This document shows positions 34,073 to 43,754 of a stretch of DNA of 64,000 bases, piece by piece. The notes below the pieces were generated by a model. It was not told where the DNA came from and did not search any database. It saw only the letters and a list, made by a program, of their open reading frames with translations. A program made the translations under genes and the position numbers. The first letter of the stretch is position 1. Every line of letters begins with the position of its first letter. Source of the DNA: Luteolibacter luteus (GTDB taxonomy: Bacteria; Verrucomicrobiota; Verrucomicrobiia; Verrucomicrobiales; Akkermansiaceae); the NCBI RefSeq assembly GCF_012913485.1, contig NZ_CP051774.1:1984001-2048000 (forward strand), in the 5' to 3' direction.

Positions 34073-34759
34073 TTATCCCCTCCTCCGCTCGAGCAGCACG
34101 AGCATCAGGTAGGAAAGCAGCAAGTTCATCTCCTCGCGCGGCGCAAGCTCACCCACCTTGTCGATCCGGAAGCGCCCTTCGAAAAACGCCGCCTCCTTCG
34201 TCAAACGCATCGCCGGCTGGCCATCGCTACGGCTCGCCAGATAGCGCGGGTGGAAAAGGTAGCCGCTGAACATCCCGAGAATCGGGATCTCGCTCAGGAA
34301 GGCATCCGCCACCTTGGCCCCGGCATTTTCTTCCCGGATGCTGAAGTCCGGCGTGTTGTCGCCCGGATTGAAAGCTTCGTAGTGGGCACGCCACAGCGAG
34401 CGCCAACCGCGACGCCCCACACTGCCGATTTCCCGGCCGCTGGCGTCCGTGGAGAAGTAGCGCGCGGACCAATCGATCACCTTGTTCGCCCTGATGTCGG
34501 CCAGGCGGGTGGTCTTGGACGCATCGGTGAAGATCTCCACATGCTCCTTGAATTTGAGAAGCTTTTGCTTGGTGTAGAGCACGGTCCGACCGGTCGCATC
34601 GGTCATCGTCGCTTGGCTGGCCAGCGCCAGGATCTTGAAGGAAAGGCGCAGTGGATACTGGATGCCTTCCAAGGCACGTGCGATGTCATCCGTGGCGGCG
34701 GCCGGAGGCATCGGAGGCGGAACGGGTGAAACGCTGGGTGGAGCGTAGGGATTATTCAT
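34073..34759 (-). CDS. LURP-one-related (tubby-like fold) protein
   Basis: 228 residues. A Pro-rich N-terminus (MNNPYAPPSVSPVPPPMPPA) is followed by a LURP-one/scramblase-like beta-barrel signature: FKILALASQATMTDATGRT, VLYTKQKLLKFKEHVEIFTD, TRLADIRANKVIDWSARYF, EIGSVGRRGWRSLWRAHYE. Proteins of this fold bind lipid or membranes and some are associated with transglutaminases. It overlaps the transglutaminase gene at 34756 by ATGA, so the two are coupled. No transmembrane segment except a moderately hydrophobic C-terminus. Confidence 0.68.
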   Translation of the reverse strand: MNNPYAPPSVSPVPPPMPPAAATDDIARALEGIQYPLRLSFKILALASQATMTDATGRTVLYTKQKLLKFKEHVEIFTDASKTTRLADIRANKVIDWSARYFSTDASGREIGSVGRRGWRSLWRAHYEAFNPGDNTPDFSIREENAGAKVADAFLSEIPILGMFSGYLFHPRYLASRSDGQPAMRLTKEAAFFEGRFRIDKVGELAPREEMNLLLSYLMLVLLERRRG

Positions 34760-35673
34760 CTCCCTGAAATAATGGGAACTCCTGCGGGCTTTGCCAATCC
34801 CTCATCGACAGGTGTCGAAAACTCCACGGTCACTTGCAGCGTCTGGAAAGCACCCGCCGGGCCGAAGTAGCGCCCGGACACCGGCATTACACCCCGCGGA
34901 TGATGGCTCGTCCCGGTCACGATGTGCTGGTGAGTGCAGCGTTTGCCAGTGGTTGGATCAAAGCCGCGCCACCCGAGTTGCGGGAAATAAGCCTCCGTCC
35001 ATGCATGGGTCGAACCACGGGCAGCCCGCGTCGCGGCACAATCCAGATAGCCGCTCGCAAAGCGCGCCGCGATCCCCAGATGCCTCAGAACCTCCATCAT
35101 CAGCGTCGCGACATCCCGACAGGACCCCGTGCCGAGCGAAAGCGTGGTCGCCGGGGTCTGCACCCCTTTCTGCTCCCGCCGCTGGTAGCCGATCTTCTGA
35201 TGGATGATCTCCGCCAGCTTCACCACGAAGTGCTCGGCACTCGGAAAATCGCCGGGATCCGGCAGGGCCTTGATCCACTCCTTCACCACCGCCGTTTCCT
35301 CCCCATAGACCGGCGTCAGATAACCGACCACGATGCCGTGCTCCAAGGTATCGTACTCGAGCGGATAGGGGCTCGGGCTCTGCGCGGGATGAGGCGGTGC
35401 ATCGGGATCGAAGAAACGCCGGACCACCACCTCCACATCGAATTTCAGTTCCCTGCCCGGCTCACGGAAATGCGTGTGGGCAATCGAGTTCCCGAAGATA
35501 TCCCTCGTCCACACCACGTCGGCCTCCGGCGTGATGCCCAGCAGCAGACTCTCCACCCGCAGGTCGTGCCCCTCCCGCGGCCGGACGGCCAAGCGGTGCG
35601 GCTGGAAAGTCACCGGCTCTGCATAGGCATAGTGCGTGCGATGCACGATCCGGAGCAGGTGACTATCGCTCAT
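34756..35673 (-). CDS. Transglutaminase-like protease-fold protein
   Basis: 305 residues. N-terminal bacterial transglutaminase-like domain (RIVHRTHYAYAEPVTFQPH, which resembles the Bact_transglu_N block) followed by a core with Cys185 (GSCRDVA), His223 (STHAWTEAYFP) and Asp239 (GFDPTTG), a complete catalytic triad. Such proteins act as cytosolic peptidases or transamidases on unknown substrates. Translationally coupled to the LURP-one-like gene and 11 bp downstream of a second transglutaminase. Confidence 0.86.
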   Translation of the reverse strand: MSDSHLLRIVHRTHYAYAEPVTFQPHRLAVRPREGHDLRVESLLLGITPEADVVWTRDIFGNSIAHTHFREPGRELKFDVEVVVRRFFDPDAPPHPAQSPSPYPLEYDTLEHGIVVGYLTPVYGEETAVVKEWIKALPDPGDFPSAEHFVVKLAEIIHQKIGYQRREQKGVQTPATTLSLGTGSCRDVATLMMEVLRHLGIAARFASGYLDCAATRAARGSTHAWTEAYFPQLGWRGFDPTTGKRCTHQHIVTGTSHHPRGVMPVSGRYFGPAGAFQTLQVTVEFSTPVDEGLAKPAGVPIISGR

Positions 35674-35684
35674 GACCTTCTCCT

Positions 35685-36527
35685 TCAGGGTTCGATCAGG
35701 ATCGCCTGCCCCGCGAGATCCGCGGCACCGAGCGGCCTGAAATCATTCGAAACACAGGATACCGCCATTCCGGTCATCTGCATCCTCCCGAAAATCGTCG
35801 CTACGGAGGCATCCGCCGCATCCCGCCCGGAAGCGATCCGGATCAAGCCGTTCAAGGCAGCCAGGCGCGTGGGATCGAAGATGAACCAGCGGTTGCCTAT
35901 GCAGGCCTCGAAGCACGCGTGGAAATCCGGCGGCTGCATGTGGCAGGCATACCCCGTGAAGTACCGCGCCGGAATCGACAGCGCCCGGCATAAGCCGATC
36001 CCCAGATGCGCGAAATCCCGGCAGACACCGGCACGTTGGGTCAGCGTGTCAAAGGCGGAAGTCTCCGCATCGGAACTGCCGGAGAGGTAGTCGATGTTGT
36101 TGAAGATCCAATCCGCGATCGCCACCACCTGATCGTAAGGATGGGAAATCCCTCCGAACTCCTTGTAGGCCATCCTGCCCAAGCGATCCGATTGGCAGTA
36201 GCGGCTGGGGAAGAGATAAGGAATCGCCGAACGCCGCATCTGTGAGATCGGCACATCGTGGATCTCTTGATGGCTCACCATCGTGTACTTCGTCTCCGCC
36301 ATCGCGGAGTAGGTGATGTCGAGCTGCGTGGCATCGCCGGTATCGAGACGGATGTAGCGGTTCTCTCCCGTCTCTAGCGGAAATTCTTCCCACTGTACCC
36401 CTGGGGTGATGTCGAGCTGCTCATTGCTCAGCTTCTGGCCATCGTTCGAGAGTGCGTGGATATTCAGCAGCACCGTGCTGCGCTGGAGCACCTGATAGTG
36501 CAGCTCCGCATGGATCTGGAAAGGCAT
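35685..36527 (-). CDS. Transglutaminase-like protease-fold protein
   Basis: 280 residues. Triad Cys169 (AGVCRDFAHLG), His203 (DFHACFEA) and Asp218 (FIFDPTRLA). The N-terminal part (FQIHAELHYQVLQRSTVLLNIHAL, cut for length; QWEEFPLETGENRYIRLD) is beta-rich. The two transglutaminases are distant relatives, not a recent duplication, and together with the LURP-one-like gene form a three-gene unit read leftward. Divergent from the pseudopilin-like paralogue at 36639 across a 111-bp gap. Confidence 0.86.
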   Translation of the reverse strand: MPFQIHAELHYQVLQRSTVLLNIHALSNDGQKLSNEQLDITPGVQWEEFPLETGENRYIRLDTGDATQLDITYSAMAETKYTMVSHQEIHDVPISQMRRSAIPYLFPSRYCQSDRLGRMAYKEFGGISHPYDQVVAIADWIFNNIDYLSGSSDAETSAFDTLTQRAGVCRDFAHLGIGLCRALSIPARYFTGYACHMQPPDFHACFEACIGNRWFIFDPTRLAALNGLIRIASGRDAADASVATIFGRMQMTGMAVSCVSNDFRPLGAADLAGQAILIEP

Positions 36528-36638
36528 GGCGCACCCATCTTCGCCTTAAATGAAGAATTCGCAAAGGAAGGATGAATCGCTTCAGGATGATTGGTTTTCA
36601 TGTAGGCTGGGATAGCGCGCTTTTCCTCTCGTCCTCAC

Positions 36639-37349
36639 ATGCCCACCCTCGACCAGCCGCCACCCGATTTACCAGCGCCACCACCGGGCAGAGAAGCACG
36701 GAGATCCCGGGCTTACCTCCGCAACATCATCTTGCTTGGAAGCTTCTGCGCACTGCCGGTATTTCTCTTTGGCTACGTTCTTCTCAAGCCACGGCATCGT
36801 GGAGCGGACCTCCCCGAGGCATTGAATAACATCCGCCAGATCAGCATCTCCCTTTTAGACTTTGATGCCGAGTTCGGATGCTTTCCCGACAGCACCACCA
36901 TTCCCGCGGTGAAGGCTTACAGCAGCACTTCCCTTACCTTGGATGACAGTAGTTCCAACAAGCTCTTCCGGCAGCTGATTGCCTATGAGCTCAAGAGCGA
37001 AAGACCCTTCTGGTGCAAGACCAAAACCACACCGAACAAGCCGGACAACATCTTCATGTCCGATGCCACCGCACTGCGCCCCGGGGAGTGCGGCTTTGCC
37101 TACATCGCCGGCCTCAAGTCGAGCGACCCGCTCGAAACCCCGGTCGTGATGGCTCCGCTCGAAAAAGGAAAAACCACTTTCGATCGCAAGCCCTACCGAG
37201 GCCGGGCGATCATCCTGTTCCTTGATATGGATGCCAAACCCCTTCCCATCGAAAAAGACGGTCGCGTCCTCATCAACGGCATGGACATCTTCGATCCCCG
37301 CCAACCCTTCTGGAAAGGCAAGGCTCCGGACATCAAGTGGCAGGAATAA
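36639..37349 (+). CDS. Pseudopilin-like signal-anchor protein, paralogue 2
   Basis: 236 residues. Same plan as the 33309 protein: PPPDLPAPPPGREARRSRAYL, one transmembrane helix (about 27-47), LNNIRQISISLLDFDAEFGCFPD, DDSSSNKLFRQLIAYELKSERPFW, GECGFAYIAGLKSS and C-terminal IFDPRQPFWKGKAPDIKWQE. No prepilin peptidase site. Followed 20 bp later by paralogue 3, indicating tandem duplication. Function unknown. Confidence 0.78.
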   Translation: MPTLDQPPPDLPAPPPGREARRSRAYLRNIILLGSFCALPVFLFGYVLLKPRHRGADLPEALNNIRQISISLLDFDAEFGCFPDSTTIPAVKAYSSTSLTLDDSSSNKLFRQLIAYELKSERPFWCKTKTTPNKPDNIFMSDATALRPGECGFAYIAGLKSSDPLETPVVMAPLEKGKTTFDRKPYRGRAIILFLDMDAKPLPIEKDGRVLINGMDIFDPRQPFWKGKAPDIKWQE

Positions 37350-37369
37350 CTCGAGAGAACATTCCGAAG

Positions 37370-38086
37370 ATGCAGACCCTCCCTCAGCCACCCTCGGATG
37401 TCCCTGCTCCGCCACCCGGTGCCGAGGCACTAAAGTCCCAGCGCCTCATGCGGATCATATTCTGGATCGGCGGGATCTGCGTGTTCCCCTTCGCAGGCAT
37501 GCTCTTGTTGGGCTTCTTGATCGGACCGGGACACCAGAATCCGGACCGTTCGGAAGCAATGCGCAATCTCCGCGACATCGCCCTTTCACTGTTTGAATTC
37601 GACGCCGCATACGGACGCTTCCCCGATGCTTCCACCATCCCCGCAGTGAAGTCCGCCACCGCCACTCCACTCACCTTGGACGACAGCAGCTCGAACAAAC
37701 TTTTCCGCCAACTCATCGCCAACGGCCTGAAAAGCGAAAAACCCTTCTGGGCTAAGACTCCCATGACTCCGCTACGCCCCGATGACATTTGCAACACGGA
37801 TGCCAACGCCTTGGCTCCCGGCGAATGTGCATTTGCCTACATCGCGGGTCTCACATCAAGCGACGACCCGGAAGCCCCCATCGTGGTAGGTCCCCTCGAA
37901 AAAGGAAAAACCACTTTCGACCCGAAGCCATTTCAAGGCAAAGCGTTAATCCTGAATCTCAACATCTCTGTAAGGCCGCTGCCAATCCAAAAGGACGGTC
38001 GGGTCCTCCTCAACGGCATGGACATCTTCGATCCCCGCCAGCCCTTCTGGAAAGGCAAGGCACCGAACATCAAGTGGCCCGAATAA
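37370..38086 (+). CDS. Pseudopilin-like signal-anchor protein, paralogue 3
   Basis: 238 residues from ATG 37370. Pro-rich N-terminus (LPQPPSDVPAPPPGAEALKSQ), transmembrane helix (about 30-52), AMRNLRDIALSLFEFDAAYGRFPD, DDSSSNKLFRQLIANGLKSEKPFW and C-terminal IFDPRQPFWKGKAPNIKWPE. Its 3' half is nearly identical to paralogue 2 at the end, which suggests recent duplication or conversion. Function unknown. Confidence 0.78.
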   Translation: MQTLPQPPSDVPAPPPGAEALKSQRLMRIIFWIGGICVFPFAGMLLLGFLIGPGHQNPDRSEAMRNLRDIALSLFEFDAAYGRFPDASTIPAVKSATATPLTLDDSSSNKLFRQLIANGLKSEKPFWAKTPMTPLRPDDICNTDANALAPGECAFAYIAGLTSSDDPEAPIVVGPLEKGKTTFDPKPFQGKALILNLNISVRPLPIQKDGRVLLNGMDIFDPRQPFWKGKAPNIKWPE

Positions 38087-38618
38087 AGCCTTTGCAGCCC
38101 CGAGCCCAACGGCGCGCCCCTGGGCGAGCGCCGCATGGCGACTTTTGCGGCGGCAGGCAGTAGAAGATGTCCGGGATCCCGGGCGAAGCTTCGCGCCATC
38201 ATGCGCCATCTCCAGGATCCAACGTCTCGCAATCCCCACCGGCTACCCAGTCAGCCAGCCTCCCCGGAATCGGACCAGCGCCTGTTAATTTCCCTGTTTT
38301 ATCAGGCGGAACAGGCGGGCCGAAGAGCAGCCATTCAGGATCATCCAGCTTCTTAAGCACCGCCGCGGATCATCCAAGAGAGCCTCCGCGAGGCTTTTCG
38401 AATTTCACGCCACCTGCGGGCGATCTCCTGCCCTCAGCGCCTCAAATCGTTTTAAACGAAACTTAGAGTGACATTTAGGGACGACATGCGCCTCAGAATC
38501 AGAAAAAAGAGAACTTTTCTTCATTTTTTCAGATTTAAAGCAACTTTTGGCACGTAGCGCTCTTCAAGTTCTCTGGACCTCGTTTCCCAGAAGAATCCCC
38601 AAGATCGCCAAAATCCCT
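38087..38618. other. Long intergenic region upstream of the autotransporter-repeat gene
   Basis: 532 bases without a convincing gene; frames inside it give low-complexity Pro/Ser peptides. Visible structures are a 13-bp palindrome TCGTTTTAAACGA (38447-38459) and a stretch of opposed A and T runs around 38500-38535 that can fold into an imperfect hairpin. The last 170 bases are AT-rich and probably hold the promoter and 5' leader of the gene at 38619. Confidence 0.4.
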
Positions 38619-41600
38619 ATGAAAGCATCCCGTCGGAATCCCTTTCTCCTATCTCTCCGCAGCGCCCGCACCGTCTCCATCACAGCGCTCCATTGCATCG
38701 CCTTGCATCAGGCGTCAGGTGCCTCGATCTACTGGGACCTGAACGGTGCCACGGCAGGAACCGGAAGCGCCACTCCGAACGGAACTTGGGAAAACGCCAC
38801 ATGGTCGACCGGCCCGGAGGGCGATGCCGAAACCGGCGTCTGGGTGGAAGGCACCGATGTCGCGGTGTTCTCTGCAGGAAACGATGCCACGGGCACCTTC
38901 ACCGTCACCCTTGGAACGGAACAACTCGTCGGCGGCATCACGGTGGAAGAGGGCACTCCGACCATCTCGGGAGCCGGTTCGCTGCTTCTGACGGTTGACT
39001 CGGCACCTTTCGACATCGAGGGCACTGCCACGATTTCCGCTGCGATCAACGGTGACAACGCCGGAATCGAAAAGACCGGTGCAGGCGAGTTGATCCTCAA
39101 CGGGACGAGCAATCTCGACAACGACCTCATCTTGCTCGGAGGCACGCTCACGCTGGGGGGCACACTCACGACCCCGAAGCTCTCGATGCAATCGGATGAG
39201 TCCGCGACTTCGCAAAACCTGAACATCGTGGACGGTGCCAACATCACCACCGGCCAATTGGTGCTCGCCGATCTCTATTATGCCGAGAGCACCGTCAGCC
39301 ATACCGGCGGAACGCTCAATATCGTCGGCACCAATGACAGCAACACGACTTCCGCGTCCTTCCTCATGGGCCACTGGGGCTACGGCACCACCAGTGTCTA
39401 CGGTCTCTCCGGCGGAACGCTGAATTCCTTGGGAGCACGTCTCAGCCTCGGCTGGGACCGCCAGAATGTGCAGTTCAACCAAAGCGGCGGCACTGCAAAC
39501 CTGCTCGGCATCAACCTGAATAACAGCCGCTCCAATCCCGCCGCCTACAACCTGACCGGCGGTCGCTTGAATCTCGGTAGCGGTGGCATCAACAATCAGG
39601 CGAACAAATCGATCAATCTCGGAACCGCCACCTTGGGCGCCTTCGCGAACTGGAACTCCAGCAAGCCGCTGACACTGACCGGTGGCACCCTGACGATCGA
39701 TAGCCTGGATTCCGCTGACGGAGTGACGGAACGCGTGATCTCGCTGGAAGCTGGCATCACCGAAACCGCTCCGAGCGGCATCGTGAAAACGGGAGCAGGC
39801 ACGCTCTCGCTTGCAGGCACGCTCGCCTATACAGGGACGACCGTGATCAATGGGGGGACCCTGCTTCCGGGCCCCAATCTCACCAACTCCGTGGTGCAGG
39901 TGAATCCGGGCGGCTCCCTGGGCGGCGGCACCTCGGGCACACCAGGTGCCAGCCAGGTGGGAGATGTGACGCTCGCCGGAGGACGCCTGGCCTTCCGCGT
40001 CGGAACCTACTTCGACGAGTTGACTGCCGCCACCGTGAACGTGCAGAGCGCCTCCACCGTCGCCGTGCTTCCCACCCAGGCGCTCAACATCAATGACGAG
40101 TTCACGGTGCTCAAATACACCTCGCTCACCGGACTCGGCTTCGCCGGCCTCAGCGCCGTGCTGCCGAATCCTCACTACGCGGCAACGCTGGTGAACGATG
40201 CCGCGAACAGCCAAATCAAGCTGCAGGTCACCGGAGCGGATTCCTTGATCTGGACCGGCACGGGCGGCTCGACATGGAATGTCAACTCGACCTCGAACTG
40301 GAAGCTCGCCAGTGGGCTGCCCGGAACGGTGGCATCGAAGTTCTATGATTTCGATGTGGTCGCCTTCGATGACTCCTCATCGGCGGGGAATGTCACCATC
40401 GCCGGTACTATCAAGCCCGCAGAGGTCACCGTGTCCGCGGAGAACACGAACTACACTTTCAGCGGCGGCACCATCGCGGGAGATGCAGCCATCTTCAAAT
40501 CCGGTGCGGCCACGCTCAGCCTCCCGGGTCCACATTCCTTCACGGGATTGGTGGATATCTCCGGCGGCCGGGTGATCATCGGCACTCCCACCAGCCTCGG
40601 CACGGGAACCACTTCGGTCACGGTCGGCTTCGGAGCCACGCTGGAAACCACCACAAGCATCACTACATCCCGCGGCTATCAGGTGACCGGGGGGAGCGCC
40701 ACTTTCGACGTGGCGGCGGACACCACCTTCTCGCACTCCAAGGCGATCACCGGTGGCGGCACGCTCACCAAGGATGGTGGCGGCACCCTGCGCTTCACCA
40801 GCTACACCGGCGGTGCCTTCGGCAACACTTCGATCGCGGTCAACGAAGGCACCTTGGAAATGGCGGGGGCCTCCTTCAATTCGAACATCGGGCTCGCTGC
40901 CATCACGGTGGAAGAGGGTGCCCGCTTGGTCATCCCACCCGGCTCCGCCCACGCGCTCGGCGGCGCTTACACGACTTCGCCCACCGTGACGCTGAATGGA
41001 GGAAGCTTCCTCATCGGCCAGGAGCAGTACCTCGATAACATCAACATGACCGGCGGCACCATCACCGCCAACGGCGGCAACCCCCAGCTCCGCGCCGACA
41101 ATGCCTTCAACTTGCACACCTTCCCGTCCGAGGATTCTTCCATCCTCTCCGGGCTCTCCATGCAGCGGGTGAATTCGAACTTCTCCTTCAACGTGGAGGA
41201 CGGTCCCGCCGCACGTGACCTCGTGCTGGAAAACCTGACCTTCGAAACCGCGGCCAATCCGATCACAAAGAGCGGCGATGGCGTGATGGCCCTGGTCGGC
41301 ACCTACACCTACGGGAGTGACACGATTGTCAGCGCCGGCACCCTGCTTCTGCCGAGCGGCTCCTCGATGAGCTTCACCATCGGGGCGAATGGAACCAACA
41401 ACAAGATCACCGGCGCCGGTAATGCCAGGATCGAGGGCAGCTTCCAATTCGACCTGACCGGTGCGGCCGCGGTATCCGGGAACTCCTGGACGATCGTGGA
41501 TACTACCGGGAAGTCTTTCGAAAACAGCTTCACCATCACCGGCTTCACGGAAAGCTCCGGTATCCACACCTACACCAATGGTGGGACGACCTGGACCTTC

Positions 41601-42050
41601 AGCGAGGCGACAGGCATCTTGAGCGTCTCCGGAGGAGCCGGCGGTTATTCCGCCTACGAGGCCAGCAACAACATCACCGGTGCAGGTGCCAACGCCGATT
41701 CCGATGGCGATGGTCTCGCCAATGGTCTGGAATTCGTGCTCGGCGGAATTTCCGATCCGGCGCTCGCGAGCCACTCCAGCAATCTCCTCCCGGTCATCAC
41801 CGATCAAGGAACCAGCATCCGCCTTCGCTTCCATCTGAGCGATGCTGCCGCCGCTGTCTCCCCGGCAATCTGGTCGGTGGAGTTTAGCGACACGCTTGGA
41901 GATCCTTGGACGACCGTAGTGGATCCGGTTCATGCGACCATCAGCATCACTGCGGATGGCAGCGGTCCCTCGGGGCCTTGGAGCCTGGTCGATGTCACCA
42001 TTCCCAAATCCGTGGCGAAGCGCTTCGTCCGCCTGAAGGCAAATCCCTAA
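38619..42050 (+). CDS. Autotransporter-associated beta-strand repeat surface protein
   Basis: 1143 residues from ATG 38619, with a long N-terminal export signal. The body is Gly/Thr/Ser-rich, with repeated GGTLT and TGAGTLSLAGT blocks; the clearest PATR-type unit is TGAGTLSLAGTLAYTGTTVI near residue 390. It should fold as a right-handed beta-helix. The C-terminus has an Asp-rich calcium-binding-type loop (ANADSDGDGLANGLEF) and a beta-rich tail; no outer-membrane beta-barrel is visible, so this is not a classic autotransporter. Secreted or surface-attached adhesin or glycan-binding protein by inference. Confidence 0.85.
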   Translation: MKASRRNPFLLSLRSARTVSITALHCIALHQASGASIYWDLNGATAGTGSATPNGTWENATWSTGPEGDAETGVWVEGTDVAVFSAGNDATGTFTVTLGTEQLVGGITVEEGTPTISGAGSLLLTVDSAPFDIEGTATISAAINGDNAGIEKTGAGELILNGTSNLDNDLILLGGTLTLGGTLTTPKLSMQSDESATSQNLNIVDGANITTGQLVLADLYYAESTVSHTGGTLNIVGTNDSNTTSASFLMGHWGYGTTSVYGLSGGTLNSLGARLSLGWDRQNVQFNQSGGTANLLGINLNNSRSNPAAYNLTGGRLNLGSGGINNQANKSINLGTATLGAFANWNSSKPLTLTGGTLTIDSLDSADGVTERVISLEAGITETAPSGIVKTGAGTLSLAGTLAYTGTTVINGGTLLPGPNLTNSVVQVNPGGSLGGGTSGTPGASQVGDVTLAGGRLAFRVGTYFDELTAATVNVQSASTVAVLPTQALNINDEFTVLKYTSLTGLGFAGLSAVLPNPHYAATLVNDAANSQIKLQVTGADSLIWTGTGGSTWNVNSTSNWKLASGLPGTVASKFYDFDVVAFDDSSSAGNVTIAGTIKPAEVTVSAENTNYTFSGGTIAGDAAIFKSGAATLSLPGPHSFTGLVDISGGRVIIGTPTSLGTGTTSVTVGFGATLETTTSITTSRGYQVTGGSATFDVAADTTFSHSKAITGGGTLTKDGGGTLRFTSYTGGAFGNTSIAVNEGTLEMAGASFNSNIGLAAITVEEGARLVIPPGSAHALGGAYTTSPTVTLNGGSFLIGQEQYLDNINMTGGTITANGGNPQLRADNAFNLHTFPSEDSSILSGLSMQRVNSNFSFNVEDGPAARDLVLENLTFETAANPITKSGDGVMALVGTYTYGSDTIVSAGTLLLPSGSSMSFTIGANGTNNKITGAGNARIEGSFQFDLTGAAAVSGNSWTIVDTTGKSFENSFTITGFTESSGIHTYTNGGTTWTFSEATGILSVSGGAGGYSAYEASNNITGAGANADSDGDGLANGLEFVLGGISDPALASHSSNLLPVITDQGTSIRLRFHLSDAAAAVSPAIWSVEFSDTLGDPWTTVVDPVHATISITADGSGPSGPWSLVDVTIPKSVAKRFVRLKANP

Positions 42051-42087
42051 CGACGAAGTCCGCAACCGCGGACCGAAGTCCCTCACT

Positions 42088-42120
42088 GGCCACCGGATGC
42101 TCATCCGGGTGGCCCTTTTC
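42088..42120 (+). terminator. Rho-independent terminator of the autotransporter-repeat gene
   Basis: GGCCACC-GGATG, loop CT, CATCC-G-GGTGGCC (one bulged G), followed by CTTTTC. A second perfect hairpin GTCCGC-AACC-GCGGAC (42058-42073) lies between the stop codon and this structure. Confidence 0.75.
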
Positions 42121-42169
42121 TTCAGGGGAAGTTGACCCTTGGCCCCCTGCCTCGCAGAATCCTCTCACC

Positions 42170-43735
42170 ATGAATTCTCCGTCTTCGCTTCCGGATTTCT
42201 CCCGGCTGAGCGATCGCGACCTTGAACGCGAATCGGCTGAATTTCAGGTGCAAGGCGATCACGAGGCGGCGAGAGCCATTCTCGATGAAGCATCGAGGCG
42301 GCATCCCGCACATCCCGGGATCTTGCTGGCCCTGTTGAAGAGCCTTCTGAAATTGCGAAAGGCTCGCGAAGCAACGGAACTCACACTCCGGATCCAGAAG
42401 CTTGCCGCGTCCCACCCCGTGCTTCTTGACCAACTCGGCGAGGAGCTACAGACACTCTACGAATTTGATCTCGCGCTGGAGACCTTCGCGCTCCTCCAGA
42501 ACTTCCCGCATCCGCAAGTCCGTGCCGTGGGAAAGGCCCGCGAAACCGCTCTCCACCTGCGAGCCGGCGATCCCGACAAAGCGCGCCAGGCACTTGAGCA
42601 AGCTCTTCAACTCGCCCCGGATATCCCGGAGGTCCTTTCTTCCACCGCGCTGTGGTGCAGGAAGGAAAATCCCGAACGGGCGAAAGCCATCCTCGAGAAA
42701 CTATCCGCTCCCGCTGCCGGCATCCCCCCTTCCTTCACGATCGGCAGCGCGCATCTGCTTGCCGGGGTGTGCGATGATCTGGGGCTCACGGACGAGGCCA
42801 TGATTGCTCTTCACCGGGGCAAGGCCTTGGAAGAGCGGGATCCTCTGGTCCAGCGCTTCCGCACCCAACGCGACGCCTGGCGCCAATGGCATGGCGGAGC
42901 CTTCGACTTCACCGCGGAACAAGCGGCAGCTTGGACGGAGGGTGCCGGAAAAGATCGGCGACATGCACTCCTGCTCGGTCACCCTCGCAGCGGCACCACC
43001 TTGCTGGAGCAGATGTTGGATGCGCATTCCGGAATCCGCAGCGTGGAAGAGAGCGATCTCTACGCCACGACAGTCGAAGCCACACTGATCCGGAGCCATG
43101 CACTCGAAGCCGGCGAACGATCTTTCGGAGACTGGCTGCATGCCCTTGACCCGTGCACGCTCCGATCACTCAGACAGTCCTACTTCTCCCGTCTATGGAA
43201 TGAGGCAGGTGATCCGTCAGAAGAGAACACCGTGATCGACAAGAATCCCGCCCTCACCATCTGCCTCAGCCGCCTGCCTCTAACCCTACCCCACACGCGG
43301 ATCATCGTCGTGCTGCGCGATCCGCGCGACGTCTGCTTGAGCGCTTATTTCCAAGCGACCCGCCGCACCCCATGGAGCGTGAACTGGCTATCCCTGGGTG
43401 AAACGGTCGACCAGTACGTTTTCACCATGAATCTCTGGCTGGGGGTCCGCGAAAAACTCGCACAGCCTTGGGTCGAAACACGCTACGAAGACATCGTCGA
43501 AGACCCGGCCCGCGAAGGCTCACGCATCACCCGTTTCCTCGGCTTGGAGTGGGAGCCCACCCAAGAGGACCCCGCCGACCATGCCCGCGGGAAACTGGTG
43601 CGTTCCCCCACCCACGCCGATGTCATCCAGCCCCTCCACTCCCGGGCGGTTGGTCGATGGCATCGCTACGAGAAGCACCTCGCTCCCTATCAAGAGAAGC
43701 TGGCACCTCTCATAGCGGCATTCGGCTACTCCTAG
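42170..43735 (+). CDS. TPR-containing sulfotransferase
   Basis: 521 residues from ATG 42170. The N-terminal half (about 1-240) is helical with TPR-like repeats (for example DPDKARQALEQALQLAPDIPEV). The C-terminal half is a sulfotransferase with the PAPS 5'-phosphosulfate loop LGHPRSGTTLLEQMLDAH (around residue 270) and a 3'-phosphate-binding segment VVLRDPRDVCLSAYF. It would move sulfate from PAPS to a hydroxyl or tyrosine of an unknown acceptor; the TPR part may choose a protein partner. No PAPS-synthesis genes are nearby. Confidence 0.84.
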   Translation: MNSPSSLPDFSRLSDRDLERESAEFQVQGDHEAARAILDEASRRHPAHPGILLALLKSLLKLRKAREATELTLRIQKLAASHPVLLDQLGEELQTLYEFDLALETFALLQNFPHPQVRAVGKARETALHLRAGDPDKARQALEQALQLAPDIPEVLSSTALWCRKENPERAKAILEKLSAPAAGIPPSFTIGSAHLLAGVCDDLGLTDEAMIALHRGKALEERDPLVQRFRTQRDAWRQWHGGAFDFTAEQAAAWTEGAGKDRRHALLLGHPRSGTTLLEQMLDAHSGIRSVEESDLYATTVEATLIRSHALEAGERSFGDWLHALDPCTLRSLRQSYFSRLWNEAGDPSEENTVIDKNPALTICLSRLPLTLPHTRIIVVLRDPRDVCLSAYFQATRRTPWSVNWLSLGETVDQYVFTMNLWLGVREKLAQPWVETRYEDIVEDPAREGSRITRFLGLEWEPTQEDPADHARGKLVRSPTHADVIQPLHSRAVGRWHRYEKHLAPYQEKLAPLIAAFGYS

Positions 43736-43754
43736 CGGCCTCAGGGCCTCGACA

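Noticed and set aside
38167-38466. Plus-strand ORF in the gap before the autotransporter-repeat gene
   Set aside because: Low-complexity Pro/Ser peptide with no start signal; treated as non-coding.
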